Origin: Aeromicrobium camelliae | GTDB taxonomy: Bacteria > Actinomycetota > Actinomycetes > Propionibacteriales > Nocardioidaceae | NCBI RefSeq assembly: GCF_003850045.1 | Contig: NZ_RQJX01000011.1 | Location: 38,070-102,069 of the forward strand | Length of the DNA stretch: 64,000 bases | Reading direction: 5' to 3' | Shown here: in pieces, positions 19,943 through 28,606 of the stretch | Position numbering within the stretch: position 1 is the stretch's first letter | Layout: each line of letters starts with the position of its first letter | Notes under the pieces: generated by a model | Databases searched by the model: none | Told to the model about the DNA's origin: nothing | The model's input: only the letters and a program-made list of their open reading frames with translations | Translations under genes and position numbers: made by a program

Positions 19943-19982
19943 GAGGCCCGGGGCCGCACCTCGCGGTGCGGCCCCGGGCCTC
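19943..19982 (-). terminator. Strong intra-operon hairpin between lipoprotein and ATPase genes
   Basis: Perfect 18-bp inverted repeat (arms 19943-19960 and 19965-19982) with a 4-nt loop, very GC-rich and without a U-tract. It lies just after the lipoprotein stop. It may act as a partial terminator or a 3' stabiliser so that the binding protein is made in excess over the membrane components. Confidence 0.75.
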
Positions 19983-19993
19983 GTGGGTCAGCC

Positions 19994-21070
19994 TCAGGGC
20001 TGCTCGGGGACCTCGATCTCCCCGTCGATGATCTGCTGCTTGTAGTCCTCGATCGACGCGACGATGTCCTCGGAGAGGAAATCACCGGACGTCGAGTAGC
20101 CCACGCCCTCGTCGGCGAGGGTGAACAGCGAGTAGCTCGACAGCGGCTCACCGTCGACCGCCGACTTGATGAAGTCGTAGGTCGCCACGTCGACGCGCTT
20201 GAGCATCGACGTGAGGATGTGCGGCTGCTGCTCCGGCGACGCCGTGAGGTACTGGTCGGAGTCGACGCCGATGGCCCAGATGTCGGCGCTCGTCACGGCG
20301 TCGAAGACACCGATCCCCGACGCGCCGGCGGCGTGGAAGATCACGTCCGCGCCGTCGTTGATGAGGCCCTCGGCCGCGGCCTGGCCACCGGCCGGGTCGC
20401 CGAAGCCGCGCGGGTCGGTCTCCTCGATGTACGTGGAGACGACCTCGATGTCGGGGTTGACCGCCTCGACACCGGCGGCGAATCCGGCCTCGAACTTCTG
20501 GATGAGCGTGTTGTTGACGCCGCCGACGAAGCCGACGGTGTTGCTCTCGGTCTGCTCCGCGGCCGCGACGCCGACGAGGAAGGAGCCCTCGTTCTCGGCG
20601 AACGTCAGGTACGCGACGTTGCAGTTCTGCTCGTCCTCGGTCGGGTCGAAGCCGTCGATCACCGCGAAGGCGACGTTCGGGTAGTCCGGGGCGACCTTGT
20701 CGACCGACTCGCTATACGCGAAGCCGACGCCGACGATGACGTTGAAGCCGTCGTCGGCGAAACCGCGGAGGCGCTGCTCGCGCACTTCCTCGCTCTCGTC
20801 GGAGCTGGCCTCGCCTTCGGTGCCTTCGAAGCTGAACTCGCCCTGGGCCTTCTCGAAACCGGCGTAGGCGGCGTCGTTGAACGACTGGTCGCCGCGGCCA
20901 CCCACGTCGTAGGCGAGCGCGACCTTCGGGTCGCCCTCGAGCTGAGTGACCTCGCACTCCTGGGCGTCGGTGTCCTCACCGCCGCCATCGTTGTCCGCTG
21001 CCGTGCCACACGCACTCAGCGCCAATGCGGCCGCGCCCGCGAGAGCGGCAGCCCTGGTCAAACGACGCAC
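19994..21070 (-). CDS. bmpA: BMP-family nucleoside-binding lipoprotein
   Basis: A 358-residue lipoprotein of the PnrA/Med (BMP) family. The lipobox ALSACG gives lipid-modified Cys21. BMP motifs include AYDVGGRGDQSFNDAAY near the N-terminus and YPNVAFAVIDGF, AENEGSFLVGVAAA and HAAGASGIG further on. The GTG start is preceded by GAGGAGGAGAA. As first gene of the operon it supplies the extracellular receptor; context with cdd, deoA and add argues for nucleosides as ligand. Confidence 0.92.
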   Translation of the reverse strand: MRRLTRAAALAGAAALALSACGTAADNDGGGEDTDAQECEVTQLEGDPKVALAYDVGGRGDQSFNDAAYAGFEKAQGEFSFEGTEGEASSDESEEVREQRLRGFADDGFNVIVGVGFAYSESVDKVAPDYPNVAFAVIDGFDPTEDEQNCNVAYLTFAENEGSFLVGVAAAEQTESNTVGFVGGVNNTLIQKFEAGFAAGVEAVNPDIEVVSTYIEETDPRGFGDPAGGQAAAEGLINDGADVIFHAAGASGIGVFDAVTSADIWAIGVDSDQYLTASPEQQPHILTSMLKRVDVATYDFIKSAVDGEPLSSYSLFTLADEGVGYSTSGDFLSEDIVASIEDYKQQIIDGEIEVPEQP

Positions 21071-21243
21071 TTCTCCTCCTCGTCTCGCGCCAGGTGGTCT
21101 GGCGCGTCCACTGCACCCAGCAGACCTTATCGGCGGGCAGGTGCGGTTGGGGAGAGCATCGGGGCGATTGAGCCTGCCTGACACCGATTTGTAACCTGCC
21201 CGCATCACGAGGGGCGACGGGTGGCTGCCACTACGCTGAGGTC

Positions 21244-21726
21244 ATGAGCACCGCAGCCTCCACCATCGTCGTCGGACACGACGGATCGCGCTTCGCCGAC
21301 ACCGCCCTGGAGTGGGCGCTGGACTGGGCCGAGAAGACCGGTCTGAGCGTGACGGTCGCCCGCAGCTGGACGATCCGCACCGCGCCGCGTCCCAGCACCT
21401 GGGAGCCGGGCTACGTCCCGCCCGCCGAGGACTTCGCCGCAGCCGTCCGCGAGCGGCTCGAAGCCGACGTCGCCGGCGTCGTCAAGGCGCACTCCGGCGT
21501 CGAGGTCACCTACGCGACCCCGCGTGGCCCGGCAGCCAACGGACTGCTCGAGCTGTCCGAGAACGCCGCTCTCGTCGCAGTGGGCCCGCGCGGGCTCGGC
21601 GGCTTCAAGGGTCTCGTGCTCGGGTCGGTGAGCGAGGCGGTCGTGCGGCACGCCAAGTGCCCCGTGGTGGTGGTTCGCGGCGACGACGACCCTGCTGACG
21701 CCGAGCGCGCCCTCGACCTGGACTGA
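21244..21726 (+). CDS. Universal stress protein, UspA family
   Basis: A 160-residue single Usp domain. IVVGHDGS at the N-terminus and GPRGLGGFKGLVLGSVSEAV at the C-terminus form the ATP-binding G-2x-G-9x-G(S/T) motif. Transcribed divergently from the BMP operon across a 173-bp gap that contains a distant 10-bp inverted repeat (GCGGGCAGGT at 21133, complement at 21194). Function beyond stress-related nucleotide binding is unknown. Confidence 0.92.
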   Translation: MSTAASTIVVGHDGSRFADTALEWALDWAEKTGLSVTVARSWTIRTAPRPSTWEPGYVPPAEDFAAAVRERLEADVAGVVKAHSGVEVTYATPRGPAANGLLELSENAALVAVGPRGLGGFKGLVLGSVSEAVVRHAKCPVVVVRGDDDPADAERALDLD

Positions 21727-21746
21727 GCGTCCTGGCCGCGTGACGG

Positions 21747-22925
21747 CTAGCTCGCGCCGAGCGACGCGGCCGTCGCGAGAACGCGGGCACCGACCGCGAT
21801 AGCCCGCTCGTCGACGCGCAGGTTGCCCTGGTGCAGGTCGTAGGTGGGCCCGTCAGGAGTTCGTGTCCCGAGCCGCCCCATCGCCCCGGGGATGGACTCG
21901 ACGTACCACGCGAAGTCCTCGCCGCCGAGGCTCTGCAACGTCGTCGCCGTGCCGGCCGGACCGAGCGCCTGCGCGACGGCCTGACGGAACGTCTGGGTGG
22001 CCGCGAAGTCGTTGACCACGGGCGGCACGCCCCGCGTGTAGGTCACCTCGGCGCTCACACCGAACGGTTCGATGATGTCGGCGATGAGCCCGCGCACGAG
22101 TCGCTCGGCTTCGTGCCAGGCTGCGGCGTCGAGCATGCGCAACGTGCCGGTGAGCTCGCCGACCGACGGGATGACGTTGGCGGCGTTGCCAGCCGACACC
22201 TGTCCCCACACGAGGCTGGCACCGGCGCGCGGATCGAAACGGCGGGACAGCACGGCCGGCATCTGCGTGATGAGGCTGCCGAGCGCGTATGTCAGATCCT
22301 CGGTCAGATGCGGGCGCGACGTGTGACCGCCGCGGCCGCTGAGCACGACGTGGATGTGGTCCGAAGCGCCCGTGATCGGGCCCTCCCGCAGACCGACATG
22401 TCCCACGTCGAGCGAGGGATCGCAGTGCAGCGCGTAGATCCGGCTGACGCCCTGGAGCGCGCCCTCGCGGAGCACCCGCAACGCGCCGCCGGGCATGACC
22501 TCCTCGGCCGGCTGGAAGAGCAGCCGGACGCGGTGACGTAGGCCGATGGTCTCGTCGACCCGGGCCAGCGCGTGGGCGGCTCCGACGAGCGCGGCGACGT
22601 GGACGTCGTGACCGCAGGCGTGAGCGATGCCGGGCTGACGCGACCGCCACGGGTCCTGCGTCGTGTCCAGCACGGGGAGGGCGTCGAGATCCGCGCGCAG
22701 TGCCACGATCGGGCCTTTGTCTGGTCCGAGGTCGCACGTGAGACCGGTGCCCGAAGCGAGCCGCTCGGGGTTGAGTCCGGACTTCTCCAGCTGAGCGGCG
22801 ACGACGTCGGTCGTTCGATGTTCCTGCCACGACAGCTCGGGGAAGGCGTGGAGGTCGCGACGTAGCTCGATCAGATCGGGGGTGATCACCTCGATCGTGT
22901 GGGCAATGACGTCCTGGACACTCAC
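21747..22925 (-). CDS. M20-family amidohydrolase
   Basis: A 392-residue peptidase/amidohydrolase resembling hippurate hydrolase and N-acyl-amino-acid hydrolases. LRRDLHAFPELSWQEH marks the family start, ACGHDVHVAALVGAA holds metal ligands, FQPAEEVMPGG the catalytic Glu pair and SLGGEDFAWY the C-terminal motif. Start taken as GTG at 22925 by homologue length; an alternative GTG at 22967 would overlap the MFS gene by 8 bp. Substrate not predictable. Confidence 0.9.
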   Translation of the reverse strand: MSVQDVIAHTIEVITPDLIELRRDLHAFPELSWQEHRTTDVVAAQLEKSGLNPERLASGTGLTCDLGPDKGPIVALRADLDALPVLDTTQDPWRSRQPGIAHACGHDVHVAALVGAAHALARVDETIGLRHRVRLLFQPAEEVMPGGALRVLREGALQGVSRIYALHCDPSLDVGHVGLREGPITGASDHIHVVLSGRGGHTSRPHLTEDLTYALGSLITQMPAVLSRRFDPRAGASLVWGQVSAGNAANVIPSVGELTGTLRMLDAAAWHEAERLVRGLIADIIEPFGVSAEVTYTRGVPPVVNDFAATQTFRQAVAQALGPAGTATTLQSLGGEDFAWYVESIPGAMGRLGTRTPDGPTYDLHQGNLRVDERAIAVGARVLATAASLGAS

Positions 22926-22959
22926 CGCGTCAGGATATCGGTCGGCTCGCGAGCCCCGC

Positions 22960-24201
22960 TCAGGCACGGAGCACCAGCGATCGCAATGTCACCTTGCGCA
23001 TCCGCGCGTAGGCGAACCCCGCGAGTCCGACGCCGGCGCCCGCGATCAGCCCGCTGATCACCAGCGCCCAGCGCGCCCCGAGGTGCTCGCCGATGTATCC
23101 GATCAACGGCGCGCCCAACGGGGAGCTGCCCATGAAGACCATGAGGTAGAGCGAGACGACCCGGCCCCGCATCGAGGGCGCCGACGTCAGCTGGATCAAC
23201 GCGTTGGCCGTCGTGATCGTGGTCAGCACACTCACTCCGACCAGCGGCAGCACCGCCGCGTACGTGCCGTAGGTCGGCATGAGGCCCGAGAGGATCTGCG
23301 CGAAGGCGAAGGTCAGGCCCGCACCGACGATGAAGCGCAGTCGCGGTTTCGGCCGGCGGGCGGCGAGCAGCGCACCCGCGAGGGACCCGATCGCCAGGAT
23401 CGAGCCGAGGATGCCGAACTCCCCCGCGCCCTTGTCGAACACGTCGGTGGCCATGAGGGCCGAGGTGATCTGGAAGTTCATGCCGAACGCGCCGAGGAAG
23501 AACACGCAGGTGAACAGGAGCACCAGGTCCGGCCTCCCGGCCACGTACCGCACACCTTCGCGCACGGCGCCGCGATGCCGCTCGGCGAGCGGAGCCGGAT
23601 GAAGTCGGCTCGAGTCCATCAACAGCAGGGCGCCGAGGACGAAGCCGTAGCTGAGCGCGTTGGCGAGGATGACCCAGCCGGTCGCATCGATGCCGGACCC
23701 CAGTGCGGCGATCAGCAGGCCGGCGATGCCCGGGCCGATGAGGCGTCCGGAGTTGAACGACGCCGAGTTCAAGGCCACCGCGTTGGACAGCTGCTCGGCG
23801 TCGACCATCTCGCTGACGAACGACTGGCGTGCTGGCGCCTCGAAGGCTCGCGCGGCACCGAACACGAACGCGAGCACGTAGGCATGCCACGGTTGCGCGA
23901 CCCCGAGGATCGCGAGCACTCCGAGCACGGCCGAGGGCACCGCCATCGCGAGCTGCATCCAGGCGAGCAGCCGTCGTTTCGCGACCCGGTCGGCGAGGAG
24001 TCCGGCCAACGGTGAGAACAGCAGTGAGGGAAGCAGCTGGAGCGCCACGACGAAACCGAGCGCCGCGCCACTGCCGGTCAGCTGAAGGACCAGCCAGGCT
24101 TGGGCGGTGTTCTGCAACCAGGTTCCGACGTTCGAGGCGAGGGCGCCGGTCGCGTAGATGCGGTAGTTGCGGACGGCGAGTGCGCTGAACGTCGGGCTCA
24201 T
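22960..24201 (-). CDS. MFS transporter (DHA3-like exporter)
   Basis: A 413-residue, 12-helix major facilitator. It begins FSALAVRNYRIYATGALASN and has PLAGLLADRVAKRRLL between helices 2 and 3, typical of the EntS/macrolide-type DHA3 exporters. It overlaps the MarR gene stop (ATGA), so it is coupled to its likely repressor and is probably a drug or metabolite exporter. Confidence 0.9.
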   Translation of the reverse strand: MSPTFSALAVRNYRIYATGALASNVGTWLQNTAQAWLVLQLTGSGAALGFVVALQLLPSLLFSPLAGLLADRVAKRRLLAWMQLAMAVPSAVLGVLAILGVAQPWHAYVLAFVFGAARAFEAPARQSFVSEMVDAEQLSNAVALNSASFNSGRLIGPGIAGLLIAALGSGIDATGWVILANALSYGFVLGALLLMDSSRLHPAPLAERHRGAVREGVRYVAGRPDLVLLFTCVFFLGAFGMNFQITSALMATDVFDKGAGEFGILGSILAIGSLAGALLAARRPKPRLRFIVGAGLTFAFAQILSGLMPTYGTYAAVLPLVGVSVLTTITTANALIQLTSAPSMRGRVVSLYLMVFMGSSPLGAPLIGYIGEHLGARWALVISGLIAGAGVGLAGFAYARMRKVTLRSLVLRA

Positions 24202-24611
24202 TCGGCCTCCGCCAGTCGCGTGAGGATCGGCACGGCCCGGCGAAGCAGCTCGCGCTCCTCGCGGTCGAGCTCGGAGAGCTGGTGTTCCAGCCACGCGTCC
24301 CGGCGCTGTCGCTCGTCATCGAGGATGCGTTCGCCGCGGTCGGCGAGCGCGACGAGCACCTGACGCCCGTCGTCGGGGCTGGGGGTCTTGGTCGCATAAC
24401 CGCACTCGACGAGTTGGTTCAAGGTGCGGGTGATGGACGGCGGCCGGACTCGTTCACGCGCCGCGATCGCACCCGGCGTTGCCGGGCCGATCTTGGCGAG
24501 CGTGCCGAGGACGGAGAGCTGCGTCGGTGTCAGATCAGACTGGCGCTCTTGGCGCAGCCGCCGGTTGAGTCGGGCCACCGCCAGGGCGAGTCTCTGGGAA
24601 TCGGTGGGCAT
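24198..24611 (-). CDS. MarR-family transcriptional regulator
   Basis: A 137-residue winged-helix repressor. The recognition-helix region reads RPPSITRTLNQLVECGY, and the wing contains SPDDGRQVLVALADRG. Expected to repress itself and the MFS gene. A palindrome sits exactly on its promoter, and the predicted transcript starts at or next to the ATG, so it is probably leaderless. Confidence 0.9.
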   Translation of the reverse strand: MPTDSQRLALAVARLNRRLRQERQSDLTPTQLSVLGTLAKIGPATPGAIAARERVRPPSITRTLNQLVECGYATKTPSPDDGRQVLVALADRGERILDDERQRRDAWLEHQLSELDREERELLRRAVPILTRLAEAE

Positions 24612-24614
24612 ATC

Positions 24615-24645
24615 TTAAGCATAGCTCATTACCTATGCTAATCAA
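24615..24645 (-). promoter_or_regulatory. Promoter and MarR operator of the marR-MFS operon
   Basis: Minus strand: -35 TTGATT (24640-24645), 16-bp spacer, -10 TATGCT (24618-24623), then 6 nt to the ATG. A perfect 7-bp inverted repeat AGCATAG-8-CTATGCT (24618-24624 / 24633-24639) spans spacer and -10, where a MarR dimer would block polymerase. Confidence 0.72.
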
Positions 24646-24654
24646 AACCGATCA

Positions 24655-25278
24655 TCACTGAAACGGCGCGGGATCTCCGGCGCCCACGCGGACCACCGTG
24701 GCGATGCCTTCGGACAGGTCCACCACCGTCGTCGGAGTCCCCAGTACGTCGTCGCCGGAGTCCAGGATCGCCTCCACGCGACCGTCGAGCGCTTCATTGA
24801 TCTCCCATGCCGTCGTCATCGCCTCGGTCTCACCGGGGAGGATCAGCGTGGTCGACAGCAGCGGCTCCCCGAGCGCCTCGACCAGCGCCAGACTGATGCG
24901 GTGGTCGGGAATGCGCACGCCGACGGTCTTCTTCTTCTCCTGCAGCAGCCGCTTGGGCACCTCGCGGGTGGCGGGAAGGATGAACGTGTACGGGCCGGGA
25001 GTCGCCGCCTTGACCGCCCGGAACACCGTGTTGTCGACGTGCACCATCTGCCCGAGCTGCGAGAAGTCGCGACAGACGAGCGTGAAGTGGTGCTTCGCGT
25101 CGAGGTCGCGGATGGACCGGATGCGGTCCAGCGCCTCGGCGTTGCCCAGCTGCGCGCCCAGGGCGTAACCGGAGTCCGTGGGGTAGGCGATGAGACCGCC
25201 TTCACCGAGGACCGCGACGGCCTGGTCGACGGAACGCTGTTGCGGATTGACCGGGTGGATGTCGATGAAGCGAGCCAT
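24655..25278 (-). CDS. yciO: YciO-type Sua5/YrdC domain protein
   Basis: A 207-residue YrdC-fold protein closest to YciO: IHPVNPQQRSVDQAV, AYPTDSGYALG, FTLVCRDFSQL, RLLQEKKKTVGVRIP and GEPLLSTTLILPGE follow the E. coli YciO pattern along the whole length. The TsaC/Sua5 relatives make threonylcarbamoyl-AMP for tRNA t6A; YciO itself is thought not to be the main t6A enzyme, so the annotation threonylcarbamoyl-AMP synthase would be by family only. Confidence 0.88.
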   Translation of the reverse strand: MARFIDIHPVNPQQRSVDQAVAVLGEGGLIAYPTDSGYALGAQLGNAEALDRIRSIRDLDAKHHFTLVCRDFSQLGQMVHVDNTVFRAVKAATPGPYTFILPATREVPKRLLQEKKKTVGVRIPDHRISLALVEALGEPLLSTTLILPGETEAMTTAWEINEALDGRVEAILDSGDDVLGTPTTVVDLSEGIATVVRVGAGDPAPFQ

Positions 25279-25317
25279 GATTCGACCCTAGGCCGAACGG
25301 GTCATGGCGTCGATTCG

Positions 25318-25464
25318 TCAGGTGAAGATGCTGACTCCGCCGGGTCCGATCAAGAGCGCCACGACGATCAGCACGATGCCCATGATGAAGTCGCGCTGGA
25401 CGAGCCGCACCACACCGAGAAGGCCGATGATCACGGCCGCGATCCACAAGATGGTTGCCCACAT
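25318..25464 (-). CDS. GPGG-motif small membrane protein
   Basis: A 48-residue protein: MWATILWIAAVI opens one hydrophobic helix, followed by VRLVQRDFIMG, a second helix, and IGPGGVSIF near the C-terminus, the motif that names this actinobacterial micro-protein family. AAGGGAG lies 7 nt before the ATG. Divergent from cysH. Function unknown. Confidence 0.82.
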   Translation of the reverse strand: MWATILWIAAVIIGLLGVVRLVQRDFIMGIVLIVVALLIGPGGVSIFT

Positions 25465-25604
25465 GGGAGTCTCCCTTCGTTGATCCCTCCAGCATGTCGC
25501 GCTACGACGACTTCCGCACGGCGAGCGGAGCGCCGTGGATCGAGCGCCGTCCGGCATGCGGACACCGGTCCGTAGCGGGAGACGCGCACCTAGGGTGGAG
25601 CGCG

Positions 25605-26402
25605 ATGAGCACCCCCGTCTCGAGCCTTGCCGAACGGCGCGAGCGCCAGTTGGCGCACGATCGCGCCCGCGACGAGCACCACGCGCGTCGTCCCGAACTC
25701 CTGCGTCCTCGACGCGACCGCTCCGAGCTGCAGGCGATCGCCGCCGAGGCGTCGACGCGTCTCGCTGATGCGAGCACCGACGACGTGCTCGCTTGGGTCG
25801 CCGAGGAGTTCGGCTACCGCACCGCCGTCGCATGTTCGATGGCCGATGCCGTCCTCCCCCACGTCGTCGCCCGCCACCTTCCCTGGGTCGACACCCTGTT
25901 CCTCGAGACGGGCTACCACTTCGCCGAGACGATCGGGACGCGGGATGCCGTCGAAGCCGGGATGGAGCTCACGATCGTGGACGTGACCGCGGCGCAGAGC
26001 GTCGAGCAGCAGGACGCCGACCACGGGCCGCGCCTGTACGAGCGCGATCCCGGCTTGTGCTGCCAGCTCCGCAAGGTCGAACCGTTGCACCGGACGCTGC
26101 AGGAGTACGAGGTGTGGATCACCGGCGTGCGGCGCGAGGAGAGCCCGACGCGCGCCGACACCCCGCTGGTGACGTGGGACGCCAAGTACGGACTCGTCAA
26201 GGTCAACCCGCTGGCCGCGTGGACGTTCGACGAACTGCTCGCGTACGCCGACGAGCACGGCGTCATCGTCAACCCGCTCGTGCAGGACGGCTACCCGTCA
26301 ATCGGTTGTGCGCCCTGCACGCGCCGCGTGGCCCCTGGCGAGGATCCCCGTGCCGGTCGCTGGGCGGGGCTGGACAAGACCGAGTGCGGCCTGCACACCT
26401 GA
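25605..26402 (+). CDS. cysH: Adenylyl-sulfate (APS) reductase, 4Fe-4S type
   Basis: A 265-residue reductase making sulfite from APS. CCQLRKVEP and CAPCTRR provide the Cys-Cys and CxxC ligands of the 4Fe-4S cluster that mark APS-specific enzymes, and the C-terminal ECGLH is the catalytic redox Cys motif. ATG at 25605 follows GGTGGAG; the longer reading to 25455 lacks a site. First gene of the sulfate-assimilation operon. Confidence 0.93.
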   Translation: MSTPVSSLAERRERQLAHDRARDEHHARRPELLRPRRDRSELQAIAAEASTRLADASTDDVLAWVAEEFGYRTAVACSMADAVLPHVVARHLPWVDTLFLETGYHFAETIGTRDAVEAGMELTIVDVTAAQSVEQQDADHGPRLYERDPGLCCQLRKVEPLHRTLQEYEVWITGVRREESPTRADTPLVTWDAKYGLVKVNPLAAWTFDELLAYADEHGVIVNPLVQDGYPSIGCAPCTRRVAPGEDPRAGRWAGLDKTECGLHT

Positions 26403-26414
26403 GAGAGCTGAGCG

Positions 26415-27326
26415 ATGACCCTCACCCCTTCCCGCGAACTCACCCAGCTGCAGTGGCTGGAGTCGGAGTCCATCCACATCATCCGCGAGGTGGCCGCGGA
26501 GTTCGAGCGTCCGGTGATCCTGTTCTCCGGCGGTAAGGACTCCGTCGTCATGCTGCACCTGGTGGTCAAGGCGTTCTGGCCGGCCAAGGTGCCGTTCGCG
26601 GTGCTCCACGTCGACACCGGGCACAACTTCCCCGAGGTGCTGCGCTTCCGTGACGACACGGTCGAGCGGCTCGGACTGCGGCTCGAGGTCGCCTCGGTGC
26701 AGGACTACATCGACGACGGCCGGCTGCGCGAGCGCGCGGACGGCACCCGCAACCCGCTCCAGACGCAGCCGCTGCTCGACGCGATCGCCGAGCACCGTTT
26801 CGACGCCGTCTTCGGCGGCGGACGCCGCGACGAGGAGAAGGCGCGTGCGAAGGAGCGCGTGTTCAGCCTCCGTGACGAGTTCGGCCAGTGGGACCCGCGT
26901 AACCAACGGCCGGAACTGTGGAACCTCTACAACGGCCGGCACACCCCGGGTCAGCACGTCCGAGTGTTCCCGTTGAGCAACTGGACCGAGCTCGACATCT
27001 GGCAGTACATCGGAGCCGAGAAGATCGAACTCCCGCCGCTGTACTACGCCCACGACCGCGAGGTCGTCGAGCGCGACGGGATGCTTCTCGCCGTCGGGCC
27101 CTACTCCCCCGCACGCGAGGGTGAGACCGTCACGACCCGGCGCGTCCGGTACCGCACCGTCGGCGACATGTCCTGCACCGGCGCCGTCGACAGCTCGGCG
27201 TCCACCGTCGAAGACGTCATCGCCGAAGTCGCCGCCACTCGCATCACCGAGCGAGGCGCAACCCGTGCCGACGACCGCATCTCGGAGGCGGCCATGGAGG
27301 ATCGCAAGAAGGAAGGCTACTTCTGA
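26415..27326 (+). CDS. cysD: Sulfate adenylyltransferase subunit 2
   Basis: A 303-residue PP-loop ATPase subunit of ATP sulfurylase. FSGGKDSVVMLHL is the PP-motif, followed by LHVDTGHNFPEVL and GGRRDEEKARAKER. It forms APS from sulfate and ATP with CysN. Lies 12 bp after cysH and shares TGATG with cysN. Confidence 0.96.
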   Translation: MTLTPSRELTQLQWLESESIHIIREVAAEFERPVILFSGGKDSVVMLHLVVKAFWPAKVPFAVLHVDTGHNFPEVLRFRDDTVERLGLRLEVASVQDYIDDGRLRERADGTRNPLQTQPLLDAIAEHRFDAVFGGGRRDEEKARAKERVFSLRDEFGQWDPRNQRPELWNLYNGRHTPGQHVRVFPLSNWTELDIWQYIGAEKIELPPLYYAHDREVVERDGMLLAVGPYSPAREGETVTTRRVRYRTVGDMSCTGAVDSSASTVEDVIAEVAATRITERGATRADDRISEAAMEDRKKEGYF

Positions 27327-28603
27327 TGAGCACGCTGCTGCGCCTGGCCACGGCCGGTTCCGTCGATGACGGGAAGTCCACTCTGGTCGGCCGGCTGCTC
27401 TACGACTCGAAGTCGGTTCTGGCCGACCAGTTCGATGCTGTCGAGCGGGTCAGCCGTGATCGCGGACTCACGTCGGCCGACCTCGCGTTGCTCACCGACG
27501 GCCTGCGGTCCGAGCGCGAGCAGGGCATCACCATCGACGTCGCGTACCGCTACTTCGCGACCGCCCACCGCACCTTCATCCTCGCCGACTGCCCGGGGCA
27601 CGTGCAGTACACCCGCAACACCGTGACCGGCGCGAGCACGGCCGACGTGGTCGTCCTGCTCGTCGACGTCCGCAAGGGGCTGCAGGAACAGACACGCCGG
27701 CACCTCGCCGTCGCGTCCTTGCTACGTGTGCCGCACGTCGTGGTCGTCGTCAACAAGATCGACCTCGTCGACTACGAACAAGCGACCTACGCGCGCGTGT
27801 CCGAGGAGGTCACCGCCGCGGCGCGCAGCCTCGGCATGCCCGACGTGCAGACGCTGCCGGTGTCGGCGCTCGAGGGCGACAACGTCGTGACCCGCTCGCA
27901 GCACACGCCCTGGTATGACGGCCCGAGCCTGCTCGAACTGCTCGAGGGACTCTCGTCCAAGGGCGACCCTGACGCCGAGCCGCTTCGCTTCCCCGTACAA
28001 CTCGTGATCCGTCCGCAGTCAGCGGCCGACGAGCGTTTCCGCGACTACCGCGGGTACGCCGGGCAGGTCGCCTCAGGCGTCGTCCGGGTGGGCGACCCGA
28101 TCGCGGTCCTGCCGAGCGGCCGCAGCACCACGGTCGTCGGCATCGACCAGGCCGGCCAGGAGTTGGACGAGGCGTTCGCGCCGCAGTCGGTCACACTCCG
28201 GCTGGCCGACGACATCGACATCAGTCGCGGGGATCTCATCGCCGGGGCCGCGGAGCCCCCCGAGCTCACTCAGGACGTCGACGGCACGATCGCCTGGCTC
28301 GCGGACCACGCGCTGCGGCCGGGCGCCAAGGTCCTGCTGAAGCACGGCACGCGGACCGTGCAGGCCCTCGTCCGGACGATCTCCGGGCGGCTCGACCTCG
28401 ATGCCACCGAACTGCGCCCCGCGGACACCCTCGACCTCAACGACATCGGCCACGTGAAACTGCGGCTCGCCGCTCCGATCCCGGCCGAGCCCTACGTTCG
28501 GGCACGGAGCACAGGTGCGTTCCTCCTCATCGACGCCCATGACGGGACCACGCTCGCCGCGGGCATGGTCGGCGACGCACTGCTCGCGACGGCTACCGTC
28601 TGA
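27326..28603 (+). CDS. cysN: Sulfate adenylyltransferase subunit 1 (GTPase)
   Basis: A 425-residue EF-Tu-like GTPase that drives APS synthesis. GSVDDGKSTLVGRLL (G1), DCPGH (G3) and NKIDL (G4) are intact. Length ends after domain III, so no APS kinase (CysC) domain is fused, consistent with a pathway using APS reductase directly. Confidence 0.96.
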   Translation: MSTLLRLATAGSVDDGKSTLVGRLLYDSKSVLADQFDAVERVSRDRGLTSADLALLTDGLRSEREQGITIDVAYRYFATAHRTFILADCPGHVQYTRNTVTGASTADVVVLLVDVRKGLQEQTRRHLAVASLLRVPHVVVVVNKIDLVDYEQATYARVSEEVTAAARSLGMPDVQTLPVSALEGDNVVTRSQHTPWYDGPSLLELLEGLSSKGDPDAEPLRFPVQLVIRPQSAADERFRDYRGYAGQVASGVVRVGDPIAVLPSGRSTTVVGIDQAGQELDEAFAPQSVTLRLADDIDISRGDLIAGAAEPPELTQDVDGTIAWLADHALRPGAKVLLKHGTRTVQALVRTISGRLDLDATELRPADTLDLNDIGHVKLRLAAPIPAEPYVRARSTGAFLLIDAHDGTTLAAGMVGDALLATATV

Positions 28604-28606
28604 CCC

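Noticed and set aside
18737..21181. 814-codon plus-strand open frame across the BMP operon
   Set aside because: Antisense to the ATPase and lipoprotein genes and their hairpin; rich in Arg/Asp/Val typical of mirror frames.
21133..21203. 10-bp inverted repeats GCGGGCAGGT 51 bp apart between bmpA and uspA
   Set aside because: Could be paired operators, but GC-rich 10-mers of this kind occur by chance and no regulator is adjacent; kept only as a remark.
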